From assembly GCF_010645075.1 (NCBI RefSeq), contig NZ_JAADZV010000001.1, positions 434,001-498,000 of the forward strand: a stretch of 64,000 bases of DNA, written 5' to 3'. Numbering within the stretch: position 1 is the first letter of the stretch; the number at the start of each line of letters is the position of its first letter. This document shows, piece by piece, positions 1 through 8,514 of this stretch. The stretch comes from Flavobacterium limi. GTDB lineage: Bacteria > Bacteroidota > Bacteroidia > Flavobacteriales > Flavobacteriaceae. The notes under the pieces were generated by a model that was not told the DNA's origin, made no database searches, and saw nothing but the letters and a program-made list of their open reading frames with translations. The position numbers were made by a program, and so were the translations under genes.

Positions 1-2649
1 TCTTTTTCTTTTGCACAAAGTGTTCGCCTGGATGGATTCATTCAGGATGACCAGAAAAATCCGCTGGAAATGGCTAATATTATGGCCATTAATAATGGTA
101 CAAAAGCAATGGACTCCTACGGAATTACCAACGATAAAGGAAAGTTTCAGCTCACTTTAAAACCAAATACTGCTTATACAATTAAGGTCAGTTATCTGGG
201 AATGAAATCTAAAGAAATTGCTTTATCTACAAAATCTGAAAACATGACCCAGAATATTGTTATGGATGGTGTTGGAATTGAACTTGAAGGAGTTGAAATC
301 GTGCGTGAAATGCCGGTTTCTATAAAAGGTGACACCATTGTGTATAATGCAGATTCTTTTAAATCCGGAACTGAGAGAAAACTGGAAGATGTTCTTAAAA
401 AACTACCCGGAGTTGAGGTAAATGCCGATGGAGAAATTGAAGTAGAAGGGAAGAAGGTGAGTAAATTAATGGTTGAAGGCAAAGATTTTTTTGACGGGGA
501 CACCAAATTAGGAGTGAAAAACATTCCTGCTGATGCAATTGATAAAGTTCAGGTTTTACGAAATTATAACGAAGTCAGCGCATTAAAAGGTCTAGAAAAC
601 GATCAGGATAATGTAGCTATGAATATTAAACTGAAAGAAGGAAAAAAGAACTTCTGGTTTGGTGATGTTACAGCAGGAACAGGGGTTGCAGAACTCGACA
701 GCCGTTATGTAATCAATCCGAAATTGTTTTATTATAGTCCAAAGTATAGCATCAATTTAATTACAAATTTTAATAATATCGGAGAATTACCAATGACAGC
801 GCAGGACTATTTTAAGTTCACAGGCGGTTTTAGAAATATGATGAAAAAGGGAGGGAGCAATTTTAATATTTCTTCTAATGATGTCGGGATTTCGCTTTTA
901 AGAAATAATCGGGCGAAAGAAATTGAAACGAAATTCGGTGCAACAAACTTCGCTTATTCAGTAAATAAAGTCTGGAATATAAGTGGTTTCGGAATTCTTT
1001 CGACTTCAAAAACAGATTTAGAAACAAAATCTCAAACCACAATTTTAGACTCCGGAGATCAGCAGAGACGTGAAGAAAAAACACATCAAAAAAATAATTT
1101 AGGTCTTTTTAAATTAAGTTCGACTTATAAACCAAGCGATAAATTTCAATTCGACTACGATATTTTAACCAAGCTGACAAAACAGAATGAAGGTACAGAT
1201 TTACTGCGTGAATCAGTTGTAAATGATATTTCTGATGTTGAAACAATTTTAACAACTAAAAAACAGGATCCAACTTCTATAAATCAAAATTTGAGTTTGT
1301 ATTATACACAAAGCGACAAAAATATATTTGCTTTCGAAATGCAGCATTTATATCAGGATGAAAATCCTTTTTACAATGCAAATCTGCGCACGCAGCCTTT
1401 TGATTTATTAGGTTATACTTCAGGCCAGCAAAGAAATGATTTGAATCAGGACCGTTTTGTAAAAACAAATAAAATAGATGCAAAACTGGATTACTATTAT
1501 ATGGTAACGCCAAAAAGCAACATCAATATAACGTTAGGAAATACATATTCTTACCAAAATTTTAACTCTCATATTTTTCAGATTCTGGATAACGGAAATA
1601 AAAATGATTTAAATGATCCATCAAATAATAATGATGTAAATTATAATTTTAATGATACGTTTTTAGGTTTTCATTATAAGATTTTAGCCGGAAAATTTAC
1701 GTTGACGCCCGGTGTTAGCCTGCATTCATACACAATGACAAACACACAATCAGGAACAGATCATTCACAGAATTTCACAAAAGTGTTACCTGATTTTTTT
1801 GCTCTTTATCAAATAAAAAAATCAGAAACGCTGACTTATAATTTCTCTTTGACTAATGATTTTACAGACATCAATCAATTAGCAGAAGGTTATATTCTGT
1901 CAGATTACAGCAGTTTATTTAGAGGAAATCGTACTCTGGAAAATGCTACTTCACAAGTACATTCATTGCGCTATTTTAAATATAATATGTTTAATTTTGA
2001 GAATATTTTTGCTAACGCAACTTATACCAGAAAGGTAGATGCTATTAAAACAGAAGCCAATTTTGACGGAATAAACCAGTCATCAGTACCATATAATTCT
2101 AATTTGGCAGACGAAACACTTTCCGGAATGGGAAGTTATGGTCGTTCATTTTTAAAAAATTATAAAGCTTCTGCCAGTGCAAGTCTTAATTGGTCAAAAT
2201 TCAATAATAGACAAAATGGACAGCCTGCAACAACTGAGAGTTTTACACAAAGTTATACTGTAAAAGTTTCAACAAATTATAAAAATTTGCCTAATATTGA
2301 GTTTGGTTATAACATGTTAATTAATCAGTATAGTGGCTCAACATTCTACACAGATAAACCTTTTGCAAGATTAGATTATTATTTTCTGGATAGTTTTTCT
2401 TTTGTTTCAGAATACGAATTCTATCATTACTATAAAGGAAACAAATCGGTAGATAACGAATATGATTTTTTAAGTGCCAGTTTAATTTATCAAAAGAAAA
2501 ATAGTAAATGGGAGTATAAAATTGCCGCTACCAACTTGTTAAATACTACGTATCTTAATGATGACAGCTTTTCGCAGTTCTCAACAAGAGTTTCTCAATA
2601 CACAGTTCAGCCAAGATACATTATTTTTTCAATGAAATATAATTTGTAG
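1..2649 (+). CDS. TonB-receptor-like outer-membrane beta-barrel protein (5' end cut by window)
   Basis: The reading frame is open from base 1. The first codons read SFSFAQSVRLDG, which looks like the end of a signal peptide cleaved before the Q, so the true start lies upstream; the ATG at 70 is internal. The N-terminus is a carboxypeptidase-regulatory-like beta-sandwich (around KGKFQLTLKPNTAYTIKVSY). It is followed by a plug-like region (KLEDVLKKLPGVEVNADGEI) and about 650 residues rich in aromatic and Asn residues typical of an outer-membrane barrel. The closing strand ends in a hydrophobic/aromatic pattern (IIFSMKYNL). This is the architecture of Bacteroidota barrels related to TonB receptors. 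The substrate cannot be read from the sequence. A bidirectional terminator follows. Confidence 0.85.
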   Translation, partial: SFSFAQSVRLDGFIQDDQKNPLEMANIMAINNGTKAMDSYGITNDKGKFQLTLKPNTAYTIKVSYLGMKSKEIALSTKSENMTQNIVMDGVGIELEGVEIVREMPVSIKGDTIVYNADSFKSGTERKLEDVLKKLPGVEVNADGEIEVEGKKVSKLMVEGKDFFDGDTKLGVKNIPADAIDKVQVLRNYNEVSALKGLENDQDNVAMNIKLKEGKKNFWFGDVTAGTGVAELDSRYVINPKLFYYSPKYSINLITNFNNIGELPMTAQDYFKFTGGFRNMMKKGGSNFNISSNDVGISLLRNNRAKEIETKFGATNFAYSVNKVWNISGFGILSTSKTDLETKSQTTILDSGDQQRREEKTHQKNNLGLFKLSSTYKPSDKFQFDYDILTKLTKQNEGTDLLRESVVNDISDVETILTTKKQDPTSINQNLSLYYTQSDKNIFAFEMQHLYQDENPFYNANLRTQPFDLLGYTSGQQRNDLNQDRFVKTNKIDAKLDYYYMVTPKSNINITLGNTYSYQNFNSHIFQILDNGNKNDLNDPSNNNDVNYNFNDTFLGFHYKILAGKFTLTPGVSLHSYTMTNTQSGTDHSQNFTKVLPDFFALYQIKKSETLTYNFSLTNDFTDINQLAEGYILSDYSSLFRGNRTLENATSQVHSLRYFKYNMFNFENIFANATYTRKVDAIKTEANFDGINQSSVPYNSNLADETLSGMGSYGRSFLKNYKASASASLNWSKFNNRQNGQPATTESFTQSYTVKVSTNYKNLPNIEFGYNMLINQYSGSTFYTDKPFARLDYYFLDSFSFVSEYEFYHYYKGNKSVDNEYDFLSASLIYQKKNSKWEYKIAATNLLNTTYLNDDSFSQFSTRVSQYTVQPRYIIFSMKYNL

Positions 2650-2691
2650 AAGTAATATTCAGGCTTAGTAGAATCGAAGCCTCATACTCAT

Positions 2692-2729
2692 AAAAAGCCT
2701 TTGAATTTCTAATTTTCAAAGGCTTTTTT
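2692..2729. terminator. Bidirectional terminator
   Basis: The arms AAAAAGCCTTTGAA and TTCAAAGGCTTTTT form a strong hairpin between two convergent genes, with A/T runs on both sides. Confidence 0.85.
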
Positions 2730-2733
2730 TATC

Positions 2734-4500
2734 TTATTTTTTGATTTTTATCATCACTTTAATCTGATAATGCCCCAGAATCATTTTGTTTTTTTCGTAT
2801 GTTCCGCTGACGTTTAAATAGGTTAATAATACCAAGTATTTTTTTGCATCAATTACTTGAGTGATTCTTCTGTTATCATCTTTAAAGTCGCTGTTTGTTT
2901 TCACAAAATCAACAATTTTTAAAGGAATAATATCCTGATTGATTTGCAAATCGGTTCCGTAATTTTTTTCTACAGACTTAATGGAATAATTTATATTGTC
3001 AATTTTTATACAGTTTTTGCAATTGAAAGAGTCCGATTTGGATAATATGAAGGACATATCGAATCCATGAATGTTTTCAACAGTTTGGCCGTTTTTTTCG
3101 TAAAAATAATAACCAAAGTAGTTTTTGGTATCTTCTTTTGTATCGTAAGACGATCTGTATTGATACCCTAAAGCTTCCATTATTTCATTGTCAAATGGTT
3201 TGTTTTTCTTTTTAAGAAGCGTCGTTAATTTATTTTCCGAATACGGAACCATAATTTCAGCACCATAATTTTTTTTCAGGAATGAAACAATACTGCTTAA
3301 ATCTTTTTCTTCTTCAAAGGTTAATTTTTTATTTTCTGGATTTTGCATATAGGTTTCAAATCTTGACAACTGACTATATTTTGAAACAGAATCAGCACTT
3401 TGCGGTCCCACAATAGAAAACAATCCTGCAAGGCACAGGCTGATAGGGATGAATTTTATTTTTGGATGTTTCTGAATCAAAAAATAAGCAACAACAATTG
3501 TCAGCCAAACTGATAAAAGCAACACATAATAGCGTTCATGTGTAAAACCGTAAAGATTGATTCGGTACAAAATTGCCCAAAATAATAAGCCCAATAACGG
3601 AATCAATAAAAAGTAAAACCATCGATTGAAAGTTCGCATCCAGAGGTTCCCGGTTTCATTCGCAATTGGATGTACAAGTAAAAAAGAAAGTATTCCGCAA
3701 ATAGCAAATACAAGAACGAGATAAGAAACCCAGCCAACAGGCAGTGAAAGCGTAATAATAATCTTGGTTTCGTAGCAAATTAAAATACCCAGATAAAGAC
3801 TGATCAAAGGCAATAGTACATATTTAGTGAAATTTTTAAGTCCTTTAGGGTAATTAAGAACTAATGAGACTTCGTCGTTTTTGATGTCCGGAACCCCATT
3901 TAAGAAAAAAATCGTGTTAAAAATTCCCGCAATTACAAAAAATACATGAGCATATATATTATTGTAAAAGTCAACATTAAAAAGTTCCGTAATTGCCAAA
4001 ATTGCCAAAGCCAATCCGCAATATAAAACACCGCTGTATAAAATAGAGGTTAAAATTCTAAGGAAGAGCTGTTTGTTAAACTCCCAAAACTCTTCCTGAT
4101 TGTAAGCTTTTGGGATAAATCCGGCAAATGAAACTAATAAATGCAAGGCTATATTTAGAACAAAAAATTGCTGTATTTCTACTTCAGTAAAGCGTTCATG
4201 AAAATTAAAGACAAACACGGCAATAAAGCCTCCTAATATAACACTGATTACATATCGCAAAAGAGCATTTTTTTTTGAGGAAATAAAATATAAACTAACA
4301 GAAAGAAATAGTACAAGGCATAAAGAACTGCTCATTAAAGCTTTTACATAATATTTCTGGTTGTGATCGTCATATTCTAATTCATTTAGAATAATAGCAA
4401 CAACAGTTCCTGTAATAGAGATTACAATTTCTAATGGAAATCGAAGAACTGTTTTTTTTGTTGCTTTTAAAACGTTTTGTATTGAAGGTAATTTGCTCAT
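2734..4500 (-). CDS. DUF4153-type integral membrane protein
   Basis: 588 residues. About the first 390 are a series of roughly twelve hydrophobic segments. The last 190 or so are soluble and probably extracytoplasmic (SRFETYMQNPENKKLTFEEE onward). The layout and the conserved opening (FPLEIVISITGTVVAIILNELEY) match the DUF4153 family common in Flavobacteriia, whose function is unknown. The ATG at 4500 gives a short cytoplasmic lead before the first membrane segment. It stands alone, convergent with the barrel gene and divergent from the peptidase gene. Confidence 0.75.
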   Translation of the reverse strand: MSKLPSIQNVLKATKKTVLRFPLEIVISITGTVVAIILNELEYDDHNQKYYVKALMSSSLCLVLFLSVSLYFISSKKNALLRYVISVILGGFIAVFVFNFHERFTEVEIQQFFVLNIALHLLVSFAGFIPKAYNQEEFWEFNKQLFLRILTSILYSGVLYCGLALAILAITELFNVDFYNNIYAHVFFVIAGIFNTIFFLNGVPDIKNDEVSLVLNYPKGLKNFTKYVLLPLISLYLGILICYETKIIITLSLPVGWVSYLVLVFAICGILSFLLVHPIANETGNLWMRTFNRWFYFLLIPLLGLLFWAILYRINLYGFTHERYYVLLLSVWLTIVVAYFLIQKHPKIKFIPISLCLAGLFSIVGPQSADSVSKYSQLSRFETYMQNPENKKLTFEEEKDLSSIVSFLKKNYGAEIMVPYSENKLTTLLKKKNKPFDNEIMEALGYQYRSSYDTKEDTKNYFGYYFYEKNGQTVENIHGFDMSFILSKSDSFNCKNCIKIDNINYSIKSVEKNYGTDLQINQDIIPLKIVDFVKTNSDFKDDNRRITQVIDAKKYLVLLTYLNVSGTYEKNKMILGHYQIKVMIKIKK

Positions 4501-4675
4501 TTTTTTAATCAGTTATCTTGTACTAAGAAAAGAAAATAGGAAGAAAAAAACAAATTGTACATCATAAATGAAAATACCATTTCTCTTTTTATTGTTGCGG
4601 TTTTATCAATTTTTAGATTAAATCACACTATTTTTGTTTTAAAATTGCTAAATTCGACGTGTTAAATTAAAAGAT

Positions 4676-6145
4676 ATGAAAAATAAGTTATTATTATTTT
4701 TAATTATTTCAGGGAGTGTGATGTCACAGGGAATTAAAAAGCCATTAGTTTCTGCAATTACACATCAAGATCTGAAAAATGATATGTACCAGATGGCCGG
4801 TGATCATTTTAATGGTCGGGAGGCTGGTACTTTAGACGAATTAAAAGTGTCCATGTGGCTGGCAAATAAGGCAAAAGAAGCAGGAATGGCTCCGGCTGGT
4901 GATGATGGAACTTATTTTCAGTTTTTTGATTTGTACAGACATCAGGTTACAAACAATACAAAATTTAAAATCGGACAGAAAACATATAAATTATGGAGTG
5001 AAGTTTTGATAGCTGAAACAACTAACATGAAGGTAGAAGCTCCTTTACTTTATTTGGGAACAGCCACTAAAGCTGAAATCGAAAAAACTGATGTTAAGGG
5101 AAAAGCGGTTGTAATTTTAGCTTCGAAAGAAGGAATTTCAGATGAAATTTCTCTTTTCGACAGACGCTATCCCGGTTTGGTGAAGCAAAAATATTACGAT
5201 TTATTGCTTTCAAAAGGGGCCGCGGCACTTATACTTGTTGCAGATGATTTAGGAGAAAAAAGCTGGTCGCAGGTTGAACCTCAAATGACGAGAGGCGTTT
5301 ACGGGATAGAAGGTTTTCGTGATAAAATACCAGTTCCTCCAAGAATGCCTGCTTTTTGGGTTCATAATGATCAGTTAGAATATTTAAAAAATACCAAAGA
5401 TTTATTGTCTGCAGAAGTTGTTTCTGAAACTTATAAATACCCATCTGTAAATGTGGTTGGAAAAATTGAAGGAACAGATGCAAAGCTTAAAAAGGAGTAT
5501 GTGCTTTTTAGCGGTCATCAGGATCATGACGGTGTACGTCAAAAGTACGGTCAGGATTCCATTTACAATGGTGCCGATGATAATGCTAGTACCTGTGTAG
5601 CAATGCTGGCAATTGCAAGAGCTTACAAGAAGCAACCTGGAAAAAGAACAGCTTTGTTTGTTTTTCATGGTGCCGAAGAAAGAGGGCTATTAGGTTCAAG
5701 TTGGTATGCATCACATCCAACGGTTCCTGAAAAAGATATTATTGCAGTTTTAAATGGTGATATGATTGGTAGAAATAATGTAAATCAGGCAGCGTTGTTG
5801 GGCTCAAGTTCACCTCATGAAAATTCATCCGATTTGGTAGCAATCGCTAAAAAAGCAAATGACGAAGGACCAAAATTTGATCTTGACAAACTTTGGGACA
5901 GACCGGAACACCCTGAGTATTTTTATTTCCGTTCAGATCATCTGCCATATGCAAGAAAAGGAATTCCCGCTGTTTTTTTTACAAGTGTTTTGCATAGTGA
6001 ATACCATACTCCAATGGATGAATCTGAAAATATTGATTATGTAAAACTGCATAAAATGACCGAATGGATATACAGAACGGGATGGATTTTATCAAATGAT
6101 TCCAATCGTCCTAAAACACTTCCAAATGTGCAACTTGAAAGATAA
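4676..6145 (+). CDS. Secreted M28-family zinc metallopeptidase
   Basis: 489 residues with a signal peptide (MKNKLLLFLIISGSVMSQG), so probably periplasmic or exported. M28 aminopeptidases use two zinc ions, and the ligand motifs are all visible: SGHQDHDG near residue 280, NGADDNAS (bridging Asp), HGAEERG (catalytic Glu pair), LNGDMIG and EYHTPMDE near the C-terminus. A PA-like insert domain is likely between about residues 110 and 250. It should release N-terminal amino acids from peptides; the exact substrate is not predictable. It is a single gene followed by a strong terminator. Confidence 0.9.
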   Translation: MKNKLLLFLIISGSVMSQGIKKPLVSAITHQDLKNDMYQMAGDHFNGREAGTLDELKVSMWLANKAKEAGMAPAGDDGTYFQFFDLYRHQVTNNTKFKIGQKTYKLWSEVLIAETTNMKVEAPLLYLGTATKAEIEKTDVKGKAVVILASKEGISDEISLFDRRYPGLVKQKYYDLLLSKGAAALILVADDLGEKSWSQVEPQMTRGVYGIEGFRDKIPVPPRMPAFWVHNDQLEYLKNTKDLLSAEVVSETYKYPSVNVVGKIEGTDAKLKKEYVLFSGHQDHDGVRQKYGQDSIYNGADDNASTCVAMLAIARAYKKQPGKRTALFVFHGAEERGLLGSSWYASHPTVPEKDIIAVLNGDMIGRNNVNQAALLGSSSPHENSSDLVAIAKKANDEGPKFDLDKLWDRPEHPEYFYFRSDHLPYARKGIPAVFFTSVLHSEYHTPMDESENIDYVKLHKMTEWIYRTGWILSNDSNRPKTLPNVQLER

Positions 6146-6156
6146 GCTGATTTTAT

Positions 6157-6193
6157 AAAAAAACCGATTTCTTTTTAGAAATCGGTTTTTTTA
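6157..6193. terminator. Bidirectional terminator
   Basis: The arms AAAAAACCGATTTC and GAAATCGGTTTTTT form a perfect hairpin between the peptidase gene and the convergent metK. Confidence 0.9.
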
Positions 6194-6256
6194 TATTTAA
6201 GAATAAGTAAGATGTCAGAGAATCTAAACAATCTATGCTATTCTAATAATTTAGAA

Positions 6257-7507
6257 TTACAATCCAAATGCAGCTTTTACTTTATCTACAAAATCAAGTT
6301 TTTCCCATGTAAACAATTCGACAGTAACTGTTTTGGCATTTCCTCCAGGAGCTGCAAAAGTTTTAGTTACAACTTCCGGTTTACGTCCCATGTGCCCGTA
6401 AGCAGCAGTTTCACTGTATATAGGATTTCTTAATTTTAAACGTTGCTCAATAAAATAAGGACGCATATCAAAAATAGCTTCTACTTTTTTAGCAATTTCA
6501 CCGTTAGTTAAGTTTACTTTAGAAGTTCCGTAAGTTTCAATGAAAATTCCCATTGGTTCAGCCACTCCAATTGCATAAGAAACCTGAACTAAGATTTCGT
6601 CAGCAACACCCGCAGCCACTAAGTTTTTAGCAATATGACGGGTTGCATAAGCAGCACTTCTGTCTACTTTACTAGGATCTTTACCAGAGAATGCACCACC
6701 ACCATGAGCACCTTTTCCACCGTAAGTATCAACAATGATTTTTCTTCCTGTTAAACCAGTATCTCCGTGAGGTCCCCCAATAACGAATTTTCCTGTTGGG
6801 TTAATATGGTAATTGATTTTATCATTGAATAAATGAGCGTGTTCCGGGTTTTTAGCAATAATCCTTGGAATCAAAATTTCAACAATATCTTTTTTGATTT
6901 TCGCCAGCATAGTCGCTTCTTCATCAAAATCATCATGCTGAGTAGAGATAACAATCGCATCAATACGGGTTGGTTTGTTATCGTCACTGTATTCTAAAGT
7001 AACCTGGGATTTAGCATCCGGGCGTAAATAAGTGATTTCTTTGCTTTCACGTCTTAAAATGGCTAATTCCTGTAATAATTTATGTGACAAATCAAGCGCC
7101 AATGGCATATAGTTTTCAGTTTCATTTGTAGCGTAACCAAACATCATTCCCTGATCACCTGCACCTTGTTCCTCTGGCTTAGCTCTGTCAACCCCCTGAT
7201 TAATATCAGCAGACTGTTCGTGAATTGCAGAAAGAATTCCACAAGAATTTGCCTCAAACATATACTCGCTTTTTGTATATCCAATTTTACGGATTACTTC
7301 ACGGGCGATTTGCTGTACATCAAGATAGGTATTCGATTTTACTTCCCCGGCCAAAATTACCTGACCAGTTGTAACTAAAGTTTCACACGCAACTTTTGAG
7401 TCAGCATCAAATGCTAAGAAGTTATCAATTAATGCATCCGAAATTTGATCTGCAACTTTGTCCGGATGCCCTTCACTAACAGATTCTGACGTAAATAAAT
7501 AAGCCAT
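6257..7507 (-). CDS. metK: S-adenosylmethionine synthetase
   Basis: 416 residues, slightly longer than the roughly 385 of E. coli MetK. It makes SAM from methionine and ATP in the cytoplasm. Family motifs are clear: the N-terminal [20 protein letters not shown], the ATP motif [12 protein letters not shown], and the glycine-rich loop [18 protein letters not shown]. It is transcribed away from the metY module. Its 5' leader carries a SAM-II-like riboswitch, so its product probably represses it. Confidence 0.98.
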   Translation of the reverse strand: MAYLFTSESVSEGHPDKVADQISDALIDNFLAFDADSKVACETLVTTGQVILAGEVKSNTYLDVQQIAREVIRKIGYTKSEYMFEANSCGILSAIHEQSADINQGVDRAKPEEQGAGDQGMMFGYATNETENYMPLALDLSHKLLQELAILRRESKEITYLRPDAKSQVTLEYSDDNKPTRIDAIVISTQHDDFDEEATMLAKIKKDIVEILIPRIIAKNPEHAHLFNDKINYHINPTGKFVIGGPHGDTGLTGRKIIVDTYGGKGAHGGGAFSGKDPSKVDRSAAYATRHIAKNLVAAGVADEILVQVSYAIGVAEPMGIFIETYGTSKVNLTNGEIAKKVEAIFDMRPYFIEQRLKLRNPIYSETAAYGHMGRKPEVVTKTFAAPGGNAKTVTVELFTWEKLDFVDKVKAAFGL

Positions 7508-7560
7508 AATAATGTATTAAATTAAAATTAAGCGAGGAAAATAATTGCTGAAATAACTAA

Positions 7561-7672
7561 AGAAGAGTTTCTGCTTTAGCATTTTTTACTACCGAAATCA
7601 ATCTTTCAGCATCCATAACGAACCATTTCATTATGAAGAGGTTGCAATCAGTTCAAATTTTTCCTCTATATT
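7561..7672 (-). promoter_or_regulatory. SAM-II-type riboswitch (long-loop form) in the metK leader
   Basis: Read on the minus strand, the leader has AGAGG, a U-rich loop (AAAAATTTGAAC), then TGATTGCAACCTCT closing the first stem. About 60 nt later comes AATGCTAAAGCAGAAACTC. The TTGCAA segment followed by GCTAAA just before the start region is the SAM-II signature, here with an extra hairpin loop in the middle as in Bacteroidota long-loop forms. A promoter-like TACTTTTTG lies about 10 nt upstream, with a TTG box 18 nt further. Its position before metK supports SAM sensing. This is recognised by eye, not by a covariance search. Confidence 0.75.
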
Positions 7673-7848
7673 CGGGTGCAAAAGTACAAAACCATTTTGA
7701 TTTGCAAATTAAAGTTCAACTTTTTTTATTTTCCTGAAGAGAAATTTAACAGTAGTATATTAAATTGATAGGGTAATTGAAATTAATTTGCTTTTTGTTT
7801 GGTAGTTTGAAAAAAAGTCCTCAAATTTGCTAAACAAAAGAAAACAAA

Positions 7849-7917
7849 ATGAATTTAATCGCTAAAAATATGTGCTGTATGATGTCGGAAACTTCCGCAG
7901 AGTTCGCTATTGTTTAG
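7849..7917 (+). CDS. Met/Cys-rich leader peptide L1 (attenuator, metY side)
   Basis: A 22-codon frame with an ATG start and TAG stop. Codons 8-12 are Met-Cys-Cys-Met-Met (NMCCMMSETS region). A promoter-like TTG, 20 nt, CAAATTTG lies just upstream. The frame ends 24 nt before a terminator. GCAGAG at 7897-7902, inside the frame and downstream of the Met/Cys run, can pair with CTCTGC in the terminator 5' arm. This is the arrangement expected of ribosome-stalling attenuation: shortage of charged Met or Cys tRNA would favour read-through. Its translation is inferred. Confidence 0.7.
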   Translation: MNLIAKNMCCMMSETSAEFAIV

Positions 7918-7941
7918 TGTTAAATCTAAAATAACAATGGG

Positions 7942-7969
7942 CCTCTGCAATCGCAGAGGTTTTTTTTTT
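7942..7969 (+). terminator. Attenuator terminator 1
   Basis: CCTCTGC, loop AATC, GCAGAGG and then nine or more T. The 5' arm has a second possible partner at 7897-7902 inside leader L1, which would form an antiterminator. Confidence 0.9.
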
Positions 7970-8088
7970 GAATACAATTTAACATAACGAAAAAATAAAC
8001 AATTAAGATGTTTTAGGTATTAAGATTTTGGAATTAATTTTTAAATGTACATTGCTTAAATTGTTTTAAAATAAAAATAAAAATAAAA

Positions 8089-8169
8089 ATGAATAATACA
8101 GTAGTAAATAAAATGATGATGTGTTGTAAGATGCCAATGTGTATCCCGATTTACTGTTGCCGAAAGTGA
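8089..8169 (+). CDS. Met/Cys-rich leader peptide L2 (attenuator, metY side)
   Basis: A 26-codon frame in which 12 residues are Met or Cys, counting the initiator (KMMMCCKMPMC, then IYCCRK), far above chance. The final Cys-Cys pair sits directly before CCGAAAG (8160-8166), which copies the 3' arm of the following terminator and can pair with CTTTTGG (8207-8213) in its 5' arm. A ribosome stalled on the Met/Cys codons would leave CCGAAAG free, while one at the stop would cover it. An AT-rich spacer separates it from L1; I see no convincing promoter of its own, so it probably lies in series with L1. Confidence 0.75.
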   Translation: MNNTVVNKMMMCCKMPMCIPIYCCRK

Positions 8170-8201
8170 AAGATAAAATCTTTGTTATAGTTCCTAACTA
8201 T

Positions 8202-8237
8202 AAGCCCTTTTGGTAGCCATCCGAAAGGGCTTTTTTT
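8202..8237 (+). terminator. Attenuator terminator 2
   Basis: AAGCCCTTTTGG, 7-nt loop, CCGAAAGGGCTT, then a T run. It lies between leader L2 and the microprotein gene. Confidence 0.92.
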
Positions 8238-8262
8238 ATTTCATTAATTAAAATTAAAAATC

Positions 8263-8433
8263 ATGAAAATCATATATAGAATCTTAAAGTCAATTAACCC
8301 GAAAAGTATTTTCGGAATAATTCAAAATCAAAAACCAAATTTCAGTTTGCAAAAAGGAAAGTTATATTCAGACGAAACAAATTCATTGCTTTCACATATG
8401 TATTCTGCCGAAAATGAGAACCTTTTTATTTGA
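8263..8433 (+). CDS. Microprotein with SLL..MYS.ENE.LFI tail, copy A
   Basis: 56 residues, no recognised family. The N-terminal part is basic and partly hydrophobic (MKIIYRILKSINPKSIFGII). The last 16 residues (SLLSHMYSAENENLFI) match the tail of the microprotein at 10513 (SLLFLMYSKENETLFI) at 12 of 16 positions, with different codons, so the similarity is at protein level. It directly follows the tandem attenuators and precedes metY by 81 nt, so it is probably the first gene of the attenuated operon. The role is unknown; a regulatory or enzyme-binding part in sulfur metabolism is only inference. Confidence 0.65.
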   Translation: MKIIYRILKSINPKSIFGIIQNQKPNFSLQKGKLYSDETNSLLSHMYSAENENLFI

Positions 8434-8514
8434 ATGAAACCAATTTCAAAAAACCAATTTCAATAAATAATAATAAAAAAATAAGAATAGTAATAATCTA
8501 AAACTAAAGAAATC

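Noticed and set aside
192..524. Minus-strand frame inside the barrel gene
   Set aside because: Its Ser/Pro/Thr-rich composition is that of an antisense shadow; the plus-strand gene is certain.
70..2649. ATG at 70 as the start of the barrel protein
   Set aside because: The frame continues to base 1 with a signal-peptide end, so this ATG is internal.
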